Below, one piece after another: positions 55,978 through 64,000 of a DNA stretch of 64,000 nt (position 1 is its first letter; every line of letters begins with the position of its first letter). Origin of the DNA: CAYUMU01 sp964445985 (lineage in GTDB: Bacteria; Planctomycetota; Planctomycetia; Pirellulales; S012-138); contig CAYUMU010000017.1 in assembly GCA_964445985.1 (NCBI GenBank), positions 22,938-86,937 of the forward strand, in the 5' to 3' direction. Below the pieces are notes generated by a model. The model made no database searches. It was not told the origin of the DNA and saw only the letters and a list, made by a program, of their open reading frames with translations. The translations under genes and the position numbers were made by a program.

Positions 55978-57783
55978 CTAATCCTTCCCTTTGTGCTCCA
56001 CGGCGGGCCAGTAGGCTTCCAAACCGTTTTTCACATAGTCGGGGCTGTTGTCCAAGTCGTGGCATTTGCGGCAGGCTTCGTCGGCTTTGGCCAGCGGCAG
56101 TTTCATTTGGTCGCGGAGCATGGCCAGTTCGGCTTCGGTCACGTCGATGTTGCCCAACTCGGCGTCGGCGTGTTTCGCCCCCGGGCCGTGGCAGTTTTCG
56201 CAGCCGTTGCCGGCCAGGTGCGGCGTGGCTTCCAGGCTCATAAAGCCCGACTCAAACGGGAAATACTTCTGCGGCTCCCAGCCCGTGGCGTGGCAGCTCA
56301 CGCACTCGGGGTCGAACTGCCGCGGCGGGTTGAGGTTCACTAGGGTGGTCATGGCTTTGGCATGCGGGGTGTCTTTCCAAATGGCGAAAGCCTTGGTGTG
56401 GCACTGGCCGCAGGTATCGCTCCCCACGAATTCCCGCCCGCTGCCATGGGGCGACGTCTTCACGCCCAGGCCCGCCCAACCCAACTGCTCGAGCTGGTCT
56501 TGAAAAGCAATGTGCTGCTGCAAGATGGGGGCTGCGTCCTTGAAACGAGAGTCGATCGGCACGCGCTGGAAGCGGCGGTCTTGGAGGTCGTTGCCGTAGT
56601 AACCCACCACGCCGGCGTACATGCCTTTCTGGCCGACTTCAATCAACCAGGTGTTTGTCCCTTCCACCTTGCCCGGCTCGGCCGGCGGCAGACTGGCCCC
56701 GCCGGCGGTGGCCACCACGTTGAACCGCGGAAACTGCTTGGCCAGGGCCGTGGCCTCTTCCACGGTGCCGTGCGAGAGCAGCACCAGCACCTGGCACTGG
56801 TTACCCAACTTCTCCAGCACGCCCCGCAACGCTTCGGCGGCCGGTTGGGTTTCAATGTCAGGGCTAGCCACCTGCTGGAGGTATTTCTCCCCCAGCACGG
56901 CGGTGATGCCGACCTTGATGCCGCCGGCCTCCACAATCCGATATCGCGGGAGCAAATCGGGAATGTCGAACCCGAACACGCCCACGTTGGCCATCACCAG
57001 GCCGTTGTCTTGATTGCCAATGTCCGAAACCAACTCGGTGGCCGGCAAGCGCAGATCGGTGGGACCGAGCGCCACGCCGCTGTACTTCATGGCTCGCAAG
57101 GCGTCCATGCTGGCATGGAACTTCATTTCCGCCTGCTTGCCAAAGCGGCGGACCATGTCGCCCAGGTCCACGGCCACCACCGGCCAGCCGTCGGCGCGAA
57201 GCTGGTTCAAGAACGTCATGCGACGTTTCAGTCCGCCCTTCATATTTTCCAGGCCGGCGCAACCGCAGGGCTCCAAATAACCGTGCTGCTCGCCGGTGAT
57301 GACCAGCGCCAATCGCGGCTGGGGCCAACCTTGAAAGATCGGCCCGTTGGTTGCGATCGGATCGACCGGCTTGTCTTTGCCGTAGCGTTCCTCCGGCTTG
57401 GCGGTCTCGGCGGTGACGGACGTACCGGGTGGGTTCGCGTCAAGATTCATAGGACCCGGGTTGGGTTGAACTCCGGTCGGCGGCGGCGAAAGTTGCGGAG
57501 GATTGCCCACCATCGCCGGGTCGTTGGATTTCGTGCTGGGGTCCGCTGGTCCTTCCGGTCCAGGCGCGACTGGCATCTGTCCTGGGTTGGAAGCCAGGGG
57601 ATCGGTCGCCGGCACTGGCTGGATGCTCACATCGGACCCCGGGGGCGAAGGCGGCGGAGTCCGAGCGTCGGCAGGTTTCGGTGGATTGTTGGCCGCGGTC
57701 GGTTCGCGATCCCAACAGCCGGCGATGACCAGCACAGCGCCATACAGCGAGAATGCCAGCAAAAGTTGGCGAGGCCGTGACAT
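55978..57783 (-). CDS. Lipoprotein: 5'-nucleotidase-like domain fused to tetraheme cytochrome c
   Basis: 601 residues. The N-terminus ends in a lipobox (VLVIAGC, Cys23). A Pro-rich linker follows to about 145, then a metallophosphatase/5'-nucleotidase-like domain (about 155-440) with LVITGEQHGYLEPCGCAGLENMKGGLKRR and VVAVDLGDMV. The C-terminal part is a cytochrome-c554-like segment with four CxxCH heme sites: CGQCH at 458, CVSCH at 494, CENCH at 528 and CRKCH at 571. Exported and membrane-tethered. It follows the DUF1573 gene by 13 bases, and Lgt lies downstream. Confidence 0.88.
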   Translation of the reverse strand: MSRPRQLLLAFSLYGAVLVIAGCWDREPTAANNPPKPADARTPPPSPPGSDVSIQPVPATDPLASNPGQMPVAPGPEGPADPSTKSNDPAMVGNPPQLSPPPTGVQPNPGPMNLDANPPGTSVTAETAKPEERYGKDKPVDPIATNGPIFQGWPQPRLALVITGEQHGYLEPCGCAGLENMKGGLKRRMTFLNQLRADGWPVVAVDLGDMVRRFGKQAEMKFHASMDALRAMKYSGVALGPTDLRLPATELVSDIGNQDNGLVMANVGVFGFDIPDLLPRYRIVEAGGIKVGITAVLGEKYLQQVASPDIETQPAAEALRGVLEKLGNQCQVLVLLSHGTVEEATALAKQFPRFNVVATAGGASLPPAEPGKVEGTNTWLIEVGQKGMYAGVVGYYGNDLQDRRFQRVPIDSRFKDAAPILQQHIAFQDQLEQLGWAGLGVKTSPHGSGREFVGSDTCGQCHTKAFAIWKDTPHAKAMTTLVNLNPPRQFDPECVSCHATGWEPQKYFPFESGFMSLEATPHLAGNGCENCHGPGAKHADAELGNIDVTEAELAMLRDQMKLPLAKADEACRKCHDLDNSPDYVKNGLEAYWPAVEHKGKD

Positions 57784-57796
57784 ATTGTTGATTCCT

Positions 57797-58936
57797 TTAC
57801 GGTTTCTTAGCGGTCCATCGCACTTCGAATTCCAATTGCTTCTCGCGCACGTGGGAGGTTTCCAGCACGATCCGGCCTCGCCGTTCCGGGGTCGCGGCTT
57901 CGTCGGTCCCCATGGCGTTGGGTTGCAACATCACGCGCAACGGCACCCGGGTAATGCGGTCTCCCAGTTCTGCCGACTTCTTGATCTCCACCTTCAGTTC
58001 GTTTGGCTCCGCCGAGACGAGCTTCAATTGGAAGTCGTGGCGGTTGTCTCCGCGAACGAATACATCCAGGTTTCGCGTCACGCCTTCCGGGCCTACCTCG
58101 CCCAAATTCAGCACGCGTTGCGCCTTGTCCCAACCGGTGCCCGTCATCGTAATGTCTTGCACCAAGTCGAGGTGCAGCGGAATTTCGAGTGGCTCAGTGC
58201 TGAGGTTGTGTGAGATGCGGATTGTCTGCCGAATTGATCCAGGCGGCAAGCCGGGTTTCAGTTGCAGGCGGACGAGTTGGCCCGAATCGGCCTGTTCTTT
58301 CGTCAACGCGTCCCCTGTGAGTGGGGTTTCACTCAGCTCCACAAAGCTGGCACTGCTAGCGTCCGTCAGTTGGATCTCCGTGATCGTCAGCGGCTCCGTC
58401 TGGCCGTAGGCATACAATCGTAATTCGGCGGAGGCCGGCTGATCGGGCGCCGCCGTCATAAGCACTTCTTCGGGCGAGGCGGTCACCGGATGCACCGAAA
58501 GGCCCGATACCAGCAGCTCAATGCGCGGGCGCCGCGGATCGTTGGTTCGCACCACGGCCGACTCGCGGAAGGGATGAACGTGCCCCTTGCCGTTCCATCG
58601 GACGGTCACGGCGCCCGACTCGCCCGGCATCAGCACGCCTTTTTCAATGGAGCCAATCGTGCAGCGGCACGAGGAATCCTCCGGCCGAGTCAACAGCCGC
58701 AGCGGGGCCGTGCCGGCGTTGGTGACCCGAAAGGGGTGTCCTTGTTGACTGTTGGCGTCCACCGGCCCAAAGTCGTGCAGTTCCTTATCGAGTACCGCCC
58801 GAGGCTGTTCGCCCTCGACCGTCACGGCCGTGAAGGCGGCGACTTCCGTCGGCCAGCCCAGATGCCACACGGCCAGGCCGCCCCCCAGGGCCGTGCCCAG
58901 CGCGAGCGACAGCAAAAGTCCCAACAAGATTCGCAT
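57797..58936 (-). CDS. DUF1573 family exported protein
   Basis: 379 residues from the ATG at 58936. A signal/membrane segment (LLGLLLSLALGTALGGGLAVW) is followed by the DUF1573 unit LDKELHDFGPVDANSQQGHPFRVTNAGTAPLRLL, with CRCTIG as its Cys-pair, and Ig-like beta repeats (VVRTNDPRRPRIELLVSG). These proteins are exported and of unknown function. The frame extends upstream to 59077 but without signal-peptide character. Cotranscribed with the tetraheme lipoprotein. Confidence 0.88.
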   Translation of the reverse strand: MRILLGLLLSLALGTALGGGLAVWHLGWPTEVAAFTAVTVEGEQPRAVLDKELHDFGPVDANSQQGHPFRVTNAGTAPLRLLTRPEDSSCRCTIGSIEKGVLMPGESGAVTVRWNGKGHVHPFRESAVVRTNDPRRPRIELLVSGLSVHPVTASPEEVLMTAAPDQPASAELRLYAYGQTEPLTITEIQLTDASSASFVELSETPLTGDALTKEQADSGQLVRLQLKPGLPPGSIRQTIRISHNLSTEPLEIPLHLDLVQDITMTGTGWDKAQRVLNLGEVGPEGVTRNLDVFVRGDNRHDFQLKLVSAEPNELKVEIKKSAELGDRITRVPLRVMLQPNAMGTDEAATPERRGRIVLETSHVREKQLEFEVRWTAKKP

Positions 58937-59259
58937 AGCGGGCAAACCTCCCCACGAAGCTGGCTCAAGGTGTCCCCGGCGCGCCTGCGCGGTAGGCGAC
59001 CGGTGAAGACGTGAATGGTGAAAGGTGAATGGTTGCGGACAGCTCCAACGCACGTACTGGTCTATGGTATTCCGCACCGCGGGCCGAGGTCAAACTGGCC
59101 GCCACCCCGCAGCGGCCCGCCGCCGACATTTTTCCCGGAGTGTGTCGCACCGCTCAGGCCGGGCCGCGTCCCGCTTTCCTTGGCATGGTCGCCGCCCCTA
59201 TGATGGAGAACAGGTCCGTCGTTTGAATTCCGGCAATCCGCAGCGCGAGAACCCCAGTC
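58937..59259. other. Intergenic region between divergent genes
   Basis: 323 bases; contains short GTGAATGGTGAAAGGTGAAT-type reiterations near 59008-59031 but no gene or recognisable RNA. Presumably carries promoters for both flanking genes. Confidence 0.5.
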
Positions 59260-60105
59260 ATGTTGCCTCGGGAAGAGTACATCGAGCAGGCGTACTTCTT
59301 TCAGGCGCTCGGCGAGCGCATGCGGCAGAACGTGGCGACCCAGGATTTGCTGGACTCCGTCAAAGACGAACTGCTCTCCACCTGCAAACTGCCCATGGCC
59401 GTGGATTTTATGAGCGCCGAGCTCAAGCTGCAGGGCGTGTTTTCCTCCGCCATGAGCCGGCTAGGGCATTACTTCACGCCCTTTCAAACCTTTTTGATTC
59501 GCGAAGCCGAAGACGAGCGGAGCCGGTTCGATTTCAATTTGGCTCTGGAAATCTTGCAGCGCGAAGCCCGCTATCGAGCCGACGGCTCCGACCCGCAAGG
59601 CAGTTTCCTCTACCAGTTCGAAACCCTCAGTCGCCATCGGCTGCGCTACGACCGAGGTTTGGACGCCATGGCGGGCGATCCCCTCTACCCACCCCCATGG
59701 CGCGAATTCATTTTGGGCTTGCGGCGGCAAATCGGCATGGTGGACGTGGCCGACCTGCTCTACGTGCGAAGCGCGTACTACTCAACGATGCAGCGGCGAA
59801 CCCATCACGAGTACGTGCCGGAGCAGCCCGAGCTGTTTGGCGAAAAGGAAGGCAAGATCGCGCTGGCCAATCGTCGCAAAGACCCCACCTGGCTGTTCGC
59901 CGCCTTGCAGCGGCACCTCCATTACCCGGCGGTGCCCCGGCCGAAAAAGCCCGAAGAAAACCAGGCCCAACTCCCCCGCCTGCAAGCCATGGTCGATCGC
60001 TTGGAAGCACGGGTGAAGCTGCTCGAAGAAGAAAACCGCGGCGGCATCGACATCACCAAGTTTTATGGACCGCCGCCGTCCTTGCCGCCAGTGGACGAGC
60101 CGTAG
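59260..60105 (+). CDS. Unknown conserved-looking protein, 281 residues
   Basis: Soluble protein beginning MLPREEYIEQAYFFQALGER. Helical throughout with many aromatic and charged residues (SRLGHYFTPFQTFLIREAEDERSRFDF, HHEYVPEQPELFGEKEGKIALANRRKDPTWLFAAL) and a C-terminal coiled-coil segment (LQAMVDRLEARVKLLEEEN, about 243-262). No enzyme motif was recognised. The ATG is clear and codon use is normal. Repeat copy 4 begins just behind its stop. Confidence 0.8.
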   Translation: MLPREEYIEQAYFFQALGERMRQNVATQDLLDSVKDELLSTCKLPMAVDFMSAELKLQGVFSSAMSRLGHYFTPFQTFLIREAEDERSRFDFNLALEILQREARYRADGSDPQGSFLYQFETLSRHRLRYDRGLDAMAGDPLYPPPWREFILGLRRQIGMVDVADLLYVRSAYYSTMQRRTHHEYVPEQPELFGEKEGKIALANRRKDPTWLFAALQRHLHYPAVPRPKKPEENQAQLPRLQAMVDRLEARVKLLEEENRGGIDITKFYGPPPSLPPVDEP

Positions 60106-60109
60106 CTGG

Positions 60110-60239
60110 GGGCGTCTCGCCCAAGAATCGGCGCCGCGGCTTCATACCCCAGGCGTTCCGCTGCCACGTCAAACGGCTCATGACGGCGCGGGTTCGATTC
60201 CACGTGCCGCTCATCAGGCCGCGGTCGGCGACCGACGGC
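60110..60239 (-). repeat. Dispersed repeat, copy 4
   Basis: On the minus strand it begins CGGTCGCCGACCGCGGCCTG right after the stop of the DUF5662-like gene, continues ATGAGCGGCACGTGGAATCG and CCCGCGCCGTCATGAG, and ends CGATTCTTGGGCGAGACGCC. It is the best full-length match to copy 1 and fills the gap between two convergent genes completely. Confidence 0.85.
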
Positions 60240-60713
60240 CTACCGCACGTAATGATCTTCCAGCAGCAGGTCCACGAATTTCATCATCGTTTCATACTGG
60301 GGGCCGCCCTTGTCGATGCAAAACCGTTCGATCGCCACGTCTTGAATCCAGTGCCGCAGGCCGGTGCCAAACTCCTGCCCTCGGGCGTACCAGTCGCAGA
60401 CCATCTCGGCCAGCGCAATCTCCGGCATCTTCTCCACGCCGCCCCAATACTCCGGGTGATGATCGTTCGACCGCGTGTGCTGCTTGATCGCCAGCTCCAA
60501 TTCTTCCCGAGGCACGTCGCGGCCGGCGTGCAGGTAATCCCACTCAATGCCGTAGAACTTGGAAACGTCGTGCTCAAACCCGCGGGCAATCAGCAACCGG
60601 CCAAACTCGATTCGACCCCGCGCCATTAACCGCCGGCCCAGCAGCAAGCAGGCTTCGCGCACCAACTCAATATGGCGAACCAGGTTTTCGAGATGTTCTT
60701 GGGGTGTCAACAT
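60240..60713 (-). CDS. DUF5662-like protein
   Basis: 157 residues from the ATG at 60713. The pattern HDVSKF (about 47-52), IKQHTRSNDHHPEYWGG and EMVCDWYARG fits DUF5662, a bacterial and phage family with HD-domain-like histidine/aspartate clusters. A metal-dependent hydrolase role is possible but not shown. The frame extends to 60752, but the ATG at 60713 gives the better start. The TAG stop is immediately followed by repeat copy 4. Confidence 0.72.
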   Translation of the reverse strand: MLTPQEHLENLVRHIELVREACLLLGRRLMARGRIEFGRLLIARGFEHDVSKFYGIEWDYLHAGRDVPREELELAIKQHTRSNDHHPEYWGGVEKMPEIALAEMVCDWYARGQEFGTGLRHWIQDVAIERFCIDKGGPQYETMMKFVDLLLEDHYVR

Positions 60714-60914
60714 GCTGCCCGAAGGGTTTGCACAAGATGTGGGACGGCCCAAAGCCGCCGGTTAAGTAGATTCTTTCTCCCCAGGGGTGCCCCGTCAACG
60801 AAGTACCCAGGTTGCGTCCTGGCGCTCGCTCGTGGACACGCTTCTACCCGGCGGATAAGCTGCAAAGTATCGTTTGACTTGCCATCGCAAATTCCATGCC
60901 CTCCAGTCCCCGCC

Positions 60915-62477
60915 ATGTCTATCGCCAGCCGCGTTGATGCCGTTTATCTCCATCCCAGCGACAATATCTGCGTGGCCACGCGGTTGTTGCCCCGGCAAAC
61001 AGAAATTGCCGCCGGCCCCTATACCGTGCGGCCCAGCGGCGATATCAAGCTGGGCCACAAGCTGGCTCTGCAAGCCATTCCCCAAGGCCAGGCCGTGCTC
61101 AAGTTCGGCCAGATCATCGGCTTTGCCACCCGCGATATCGAGCCGGGCGACTGGGTGCATACCCACAACCTTTCCGCCGGCGAACTGCACCAAAACTACG
61201 AATTCGCGACCGCCGTTCCAGCCGATCCCTTGCCTCTCGAGGGTCGGACCTTCCAGGGCTATCGCCGCGCCGATGGCCGCGTGGCCACGCGGAACTACAT
61301 CGCCATTATTTCGTCGGTGAATTGCTCGGCCTCGGTCAGCAAATACCTTTCACAGCGCGTGCCGGCCGAATTGCTCCGGCGTTACCCGCATGTCGATGGC
61401 ATTCTGCCGCTCACCCACAAAGGCGGCTGCGGCATGCAGTACGCCGGCGAAGACCACCAGCAGCTTTCCCGCGTGCTCACCGGTTTCGCCAAGCATCCCA
61501 ACGTGGCCGGCTATTTGCTCGTGGGCCTGGGCTGCGAAACAGGCACCCTGCAATACCTGCTCAACGAAGGCGGCCTGGGCGCGAACATGGTCCAAATCGA
61601 CGGTCAACCGTCGCCCCGCCCGCTGGCCAAGGTGCTTTCGATGCAGGATCTTGGCGGCACCCAGAAGACCATCGACGCCGGCCTCGAGGCCCTGGCCGAA
61701 CTGCTGCCGCGGGTGAACGACGTCCGCCGCGAGTCGATCCCCGCCAGCGAGCTCATGCTTGGCCTGGAGTGCGGCGGGTCCGACGGCAACTCGGGCATCA
61801 CGGCCAACCCGGCCCTGGGCTTTGCCAGCGATCTGCTCGTGGCCGCTGGCGGCACCAGCATCCTTTCCGAAACGCCTGAGATTTACGGGGCCGAACACCT
61901 GCTTACCCGCAGGGCCAAAACCCGCGAGATCGGCGAAAAGCTGATCGAACGCATCCGCTGGTGGGAAGACTACACCCGGAAGTTCGGAACCGAAATCGAC
62001 AACAACCCTTCGCCCGGCAATAAAGAAGGCGGCCTGACCACCATCTACGAGAAGTCGCTCGGCGCCGTCGCCAAGGGGGGCACCACCGCCCTTAGCGGCG
62101 TGTTCCGCTATGCCGAACCGGTCACCAGCCGGGGCTTCGTGGTCATGGATACGCCCGGCTACGACCCGGTCAGCATCACCGGCATGGTGGCCGGCGGGGC
62201 CAACGTGGTTTGCTTCACCACCGGCCGCGGCAGTTGCTTCGGCTGCAAACCGGTCCCCTCCATCAAAATCGCCACCAATACGCCCATGTACGAGCGGATG
62301 ATTGACGACATGGATATCGACGCCGGCGTGATCCTTTCCGGCACGCCCGTCGAGGAAGTCGGCCGTCGCATCTTCGACCTGATTCTCGACGTGGCCAGCG
62401 GACGCAAAACCAAGAGCGAACAGCACGGCATTGGTGAAGAAGAGTTCGCTCCCTGGAGCATCGGCCCCACCTTATAG
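60915..62477 (+). CDS. uxaA: UxaA-family hydro-lyase (altronate dehydratase type)
   Basis: 520 residues from the ATG at 60915. It has the two-part layout of UxaA: an N-terminal SAF-like domain (to about 90, with GHKLALQAIPQGQAVLKFGQ and WVHTHNL) and a catalytic domain with THKGGCGM, GLGCETG, GLECGGSDGNSGITANPALG and FTTGRGSCFGCKPVPSIKIATN. Such enzymes dehydrate altronate or galactarate in hexuronate breakdown with iron. The N-terminal and catalytic halves are in one chain, as in E. coli UxaA. No other hexuronate genes are in the window. Confidence 0.9.
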   Translation: MSIASRVDAVYLHPSDNICVATRLLPRQTEIAAGPYTVRPSGDIKLGHKLALQAIPQGQAVLKFGQIIGFATRDIEPGDWVHTHNLSAGELHQNYEFATAVPADPLPLEGRTFQGYRRADGRVATRNYIAIISSVNCSASVSKYLSQRVPAELLRRYPHVDGILPLTHKGGCGMQYAGEDHQQLSRVLTGFAKHPNVAGYLLVGLGCETGTLQYLLNEGGLGANMVQIDGQPSPRPLAKVLSMQDLGGTQKTIDAGLEALAELLPRVNDVRRESIPASELMLGLECGGSDGNSGITANPALGFASDLLVAAGGTSILSETPEIYGAEHLLTRRAKTREIGEKLIERIRWWEDYTRKFGTEIDNNPSPGNKEGGLTTIYEKSLGAVAKGGTTALSGVFRYAEPVTSRGFVVMDTPGYDPVSITGMVAGGANVVCFTTGRGSCFGCKPVPSIKIATNTPMYERMIDDMDIDAGVILSGTPVEEVGRRIFDLILDVASGRKTKSEQHGIGEEEFAPWSIGPTL

Positions 62478-62539
62478 TTTCCGCCGCTGATCCCTCGCTC
62501 CCCCTGGTTCCCGCCCCGGCAACTCCTGCTGATCCCCCC

Positions 62540-63805
62540 ATGACCATCGCCGAAATCATTTCCATTGGAGACGAGCTGACCAGCGGCCAGCGGCTCGACA
62601 CCAATACCCAGTGGTTCAGCCAACGGCTCGGCGAGCTCGGCATCCGCGCCATGTATCACACCACCGTGGCCGACGACCTCGACGCCAACACGGCCGTGTT
62701 CCGCGCGGCCGTCAACAGGGCAGACGTGGTCATTACCAGCGGCGGGCTCGGCCCCACGGCCGATGACCTTACCCGCGAGGTGATGGCCACCCTGCTGGGC
62801 GTGGAACTGGTGCTCGATCCGGCTTCGCTCGAACACATCCAGCGCCTCTTCCGCCGCCGCCATCGCCCCATGCCCGAGCGGAATATCGTGCAGGCGATGT
62901 TCCCCGCCGGCAGTCAGGCGATCCACAACCCGCACGGCTCGGCCCCCGGCATCGCAGCCGAAGTTCCCCGCTCCGCCGGCGGCACGTGCCGCGTGTACTG
63001 CCTGCCCGGCGTGCCGGCTGAGCTCAAGGAAATGTGGCCCTCGGTGGTGAGTTCCCTTTCCTCCGCGGGTTTGGTGCGGCAGATCATTCGGCATCGCCAG
63101 ATCAAATGCTTTGGCGTCGGCGAAAGCGACCTGGAGCAAATGCTGCCCGACCTGATTCGCCGCGGACGAGTGCCCAGCGTGGGCATCACGGTCAGTCAGG
63201 CCACCATCACGCTTCGCATTACCGCCGCCGGCGAGAGTGAAGCCCGTTGCGAAACGGCGATCGAGCCCACCGCCGCGATCATTTATCAATGCCTAGGGCA
63301 GTTGGTTTTTGGCGAGGCCGAAGACGAACTGCAACACGCCGTGGCCCGCTTGCTGCGCGGCAGCGGCCGCACGCTGGCCACCGCCGAATGGGGAACCGCG
63401 GGCCAGATCGCGCACTGGCTGCGGCAGGCGCCCGAAAGCGATGGCCATTACCTGGGCGGCCTGGTTCTGCCCGACGCCTTGGCGGCCCATACGGTGCTCG
63501 ATATTCCCACCGCCAGGATCGACGGCGACGACGCGCGACCCTGGATTGGCCTGGCCGCCGAAGCCACGCGGGCAAAGCTCGGCACCGATTACGCGCTCGC
63601 CGTCAGCCCTCTGCCGGCGATCCCGCCGTCAGGCGATGAAGTTCCGCTCATTCACTTCGCCCTGGCTGGCCCCCACGGCGCCGAAATCCACAGCGCCAGC
63701 TACGCCGGCCACCCCGATATCCTGCAGCAACGCGCCGCCAAACAGGCACTCAACCTGCTGCGACTGGAACTGCTGAAACAAGCCAGCAACACCATCGAAC
63801 CGTAA
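62540..63805 (+). CDS. cinA: CinA family protein with degenerate amidase domain
   Basis: 421 residues. The N-terminal MoCF-like domain is intact (IISIGDELTSGQRLDTNTQW, ITSGGLGPTADDLTRE, YCLPGVPAELKEM), as in CinA proteins with ADP-ribose pyrophosphatase activity. In the C-terminal half the expected nicotinamide-nucleotide amidase motif AESCTGG is AEWGTAG (282-288), so the catalytic Ser is absent. The final VPLIHFALAGPHG region is also diverged. It follows uxaA by 62 bases on the same strand. The amidase function is probably lost. Confidence 0.88.
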   Translation: MTIAEIISIGDELTSGQRLDTNTQWFSQRLGELGIRAMYHTTVADDLDANTAVFRAAVNRADVVITSGGLGPTADDLTREVMATLLGVELVLDPASLEHIQRLFRRRHRPMPERNIVQAMFPAGSQAIHNPHGSAPGIAAEVPRSAGGTCRVYCLPGVPAELKEMWPSVVSSLSSAGLVRQIIRHRQIKCFGVGESDLEQMLPDLIRRGRVPSVGITVSQATITLRITAAGESEARCETAIEPTAAIIYQCLGQLVFGEAEDELQHAVARLLRGSGRTLATAEWGTAGQIAHWLRQAPESDGHYLGGLVLPDALAAHTVLDIPTARIDGDDARPWIGLAAEATRAKLGTDYALAVSPLPAIPPSGDEVPLIHFALAGPHGAEIHSASYAGHPDILQQRAAKQALNLLRLELLKQASNTIEP

Positions 63806-64000
63806 CCCAATCCCTCCATCCCCCTCGATGGGGCAGGGCCGGGGTGGCCTGATAAAAAACGGTTGCTGGCGTGCTCGGGTTCTGTTGCGCGGCTGGGAGT
63901 ACTTGCGCCGCTCGGCATTTGGTCGGGTTCGAGCGGATCGATCCCGAATGGTCCGCGACCTCAACCGCATATTGAAAATTGAAAAATGCAAATTGAAAAT
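63806..64000. other. Window end, no gene recognised
   Basis: 195 bases after cinA with a GC-rich palindrome-like segment (CCCCTCGATGGGGC) and a final AAATTGAAAAT reiteration. The next gene lies beyond the window. Confidence 0.5.

Noticed and set aside
60180..60212. GGTTCGATTCC resembling a tRNA T-arm
   Set aside because: The flanking bases do not pair into a T-stem, no other tRNA arms are present, and the sequence is part of dispersed repeat copy 4.

Overview
The window is a high-GC, gene-dense chromosomal segment of a planctomycete (Planctomycetota, probably order Pirellulales). The assignment rests on gene content: two DUF1559 prepilin-like proteins, a large PSCyt1/DUF1549/DUF1553 cytochrome protein, a formylglycine sulfatase beside a sialidase-like protein, a DUF1573 protein, several lineage-type membrane proteins, two Gfo/Idh/MocA oxidoreductases, and many GC-rich palindromic repeats between genes. 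No tRNA, rRNA, CRISPR array, transposase, integrase or phage gene was recognised.

Layout. 1-2.5 kb: two paralogous zinc-ribbon/DUF4190-type membrane proteins, a DUF2752 protein and a PrsW-type protease that has lost its N-terminus next to a palindromic repeat. 2.5-9.7 kb (minus): a compact block of exported proteins (serine esterase, double metallo-beta-lactamase-fold protein, sulfatase, sialidase-like protein), probably for glycan or sulfate-ester breakdown. 10-15.4 kb: ArsR-type regulator, Old-Yellow-Enzyme-like oxidoreductase, type II NADH dehydrogenase and a double GGDEF protein. 16.2-21.7 kb: a PrkA kinase - YeaH/DUF444 - small ORF - SpoVR stress module, with REP-like palindromes in its gaps. 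22-24 kb: an unknown protein, a ROK sugar kinase and a truncated endonuclease/exonuclease/phosphatase gene ending at a strong terminator. 24.3-29.5 kb: kdsD-kdsC followed by a 1156-residue OstA-like protein where E. coli has lptC-lptA.

29.8-37.5 kb: the DUF1559 pair, aldose 1-epimerase, PIG-L/BshB1-type deacetylase, the PSCyt1 protein and a PaiB-type flavoprotein. 37.6-44.6 kb: a large unknown protein, a multipass membrane protein flanked by inverted copies of a composite repeat, and two Gfo/Idh/MocA genes. 44.9-48.7 kb: a small unknown protein, then an ECF sigma factor, its overlapping putative anti-sigma factor and a secreted DUF3352-like protein. 49-54 kb: a YfhO-like membrane protein coupled to a family 2 glycosyltransferase, and an alpha/beta hydrolase. 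54.4-58.9 kb (minus): DUF1573 protein, a tetraheme lipoprotein with a 5'-nucleotidase-like domain, and Lgt with a PDZ-like insertion. 59-63.8 kb: a planctomycete-type unknown protein, a DUF5662-like protein, a UxaA-type dehydratase and CinA with a degenerate amidase site.

The most unusual items are a roughly 130-bp dispersed repeat found four times, three times directly behind a stop codon in the same orientation; the giant OstA-like protein at the Kdo locus; Lgt with an internal PDZ; the double MBL protein whose two halves keep complementary metal ligands; and CinA without its catalytic serine. All functions are inferred by reading the sequence; no database search was run.
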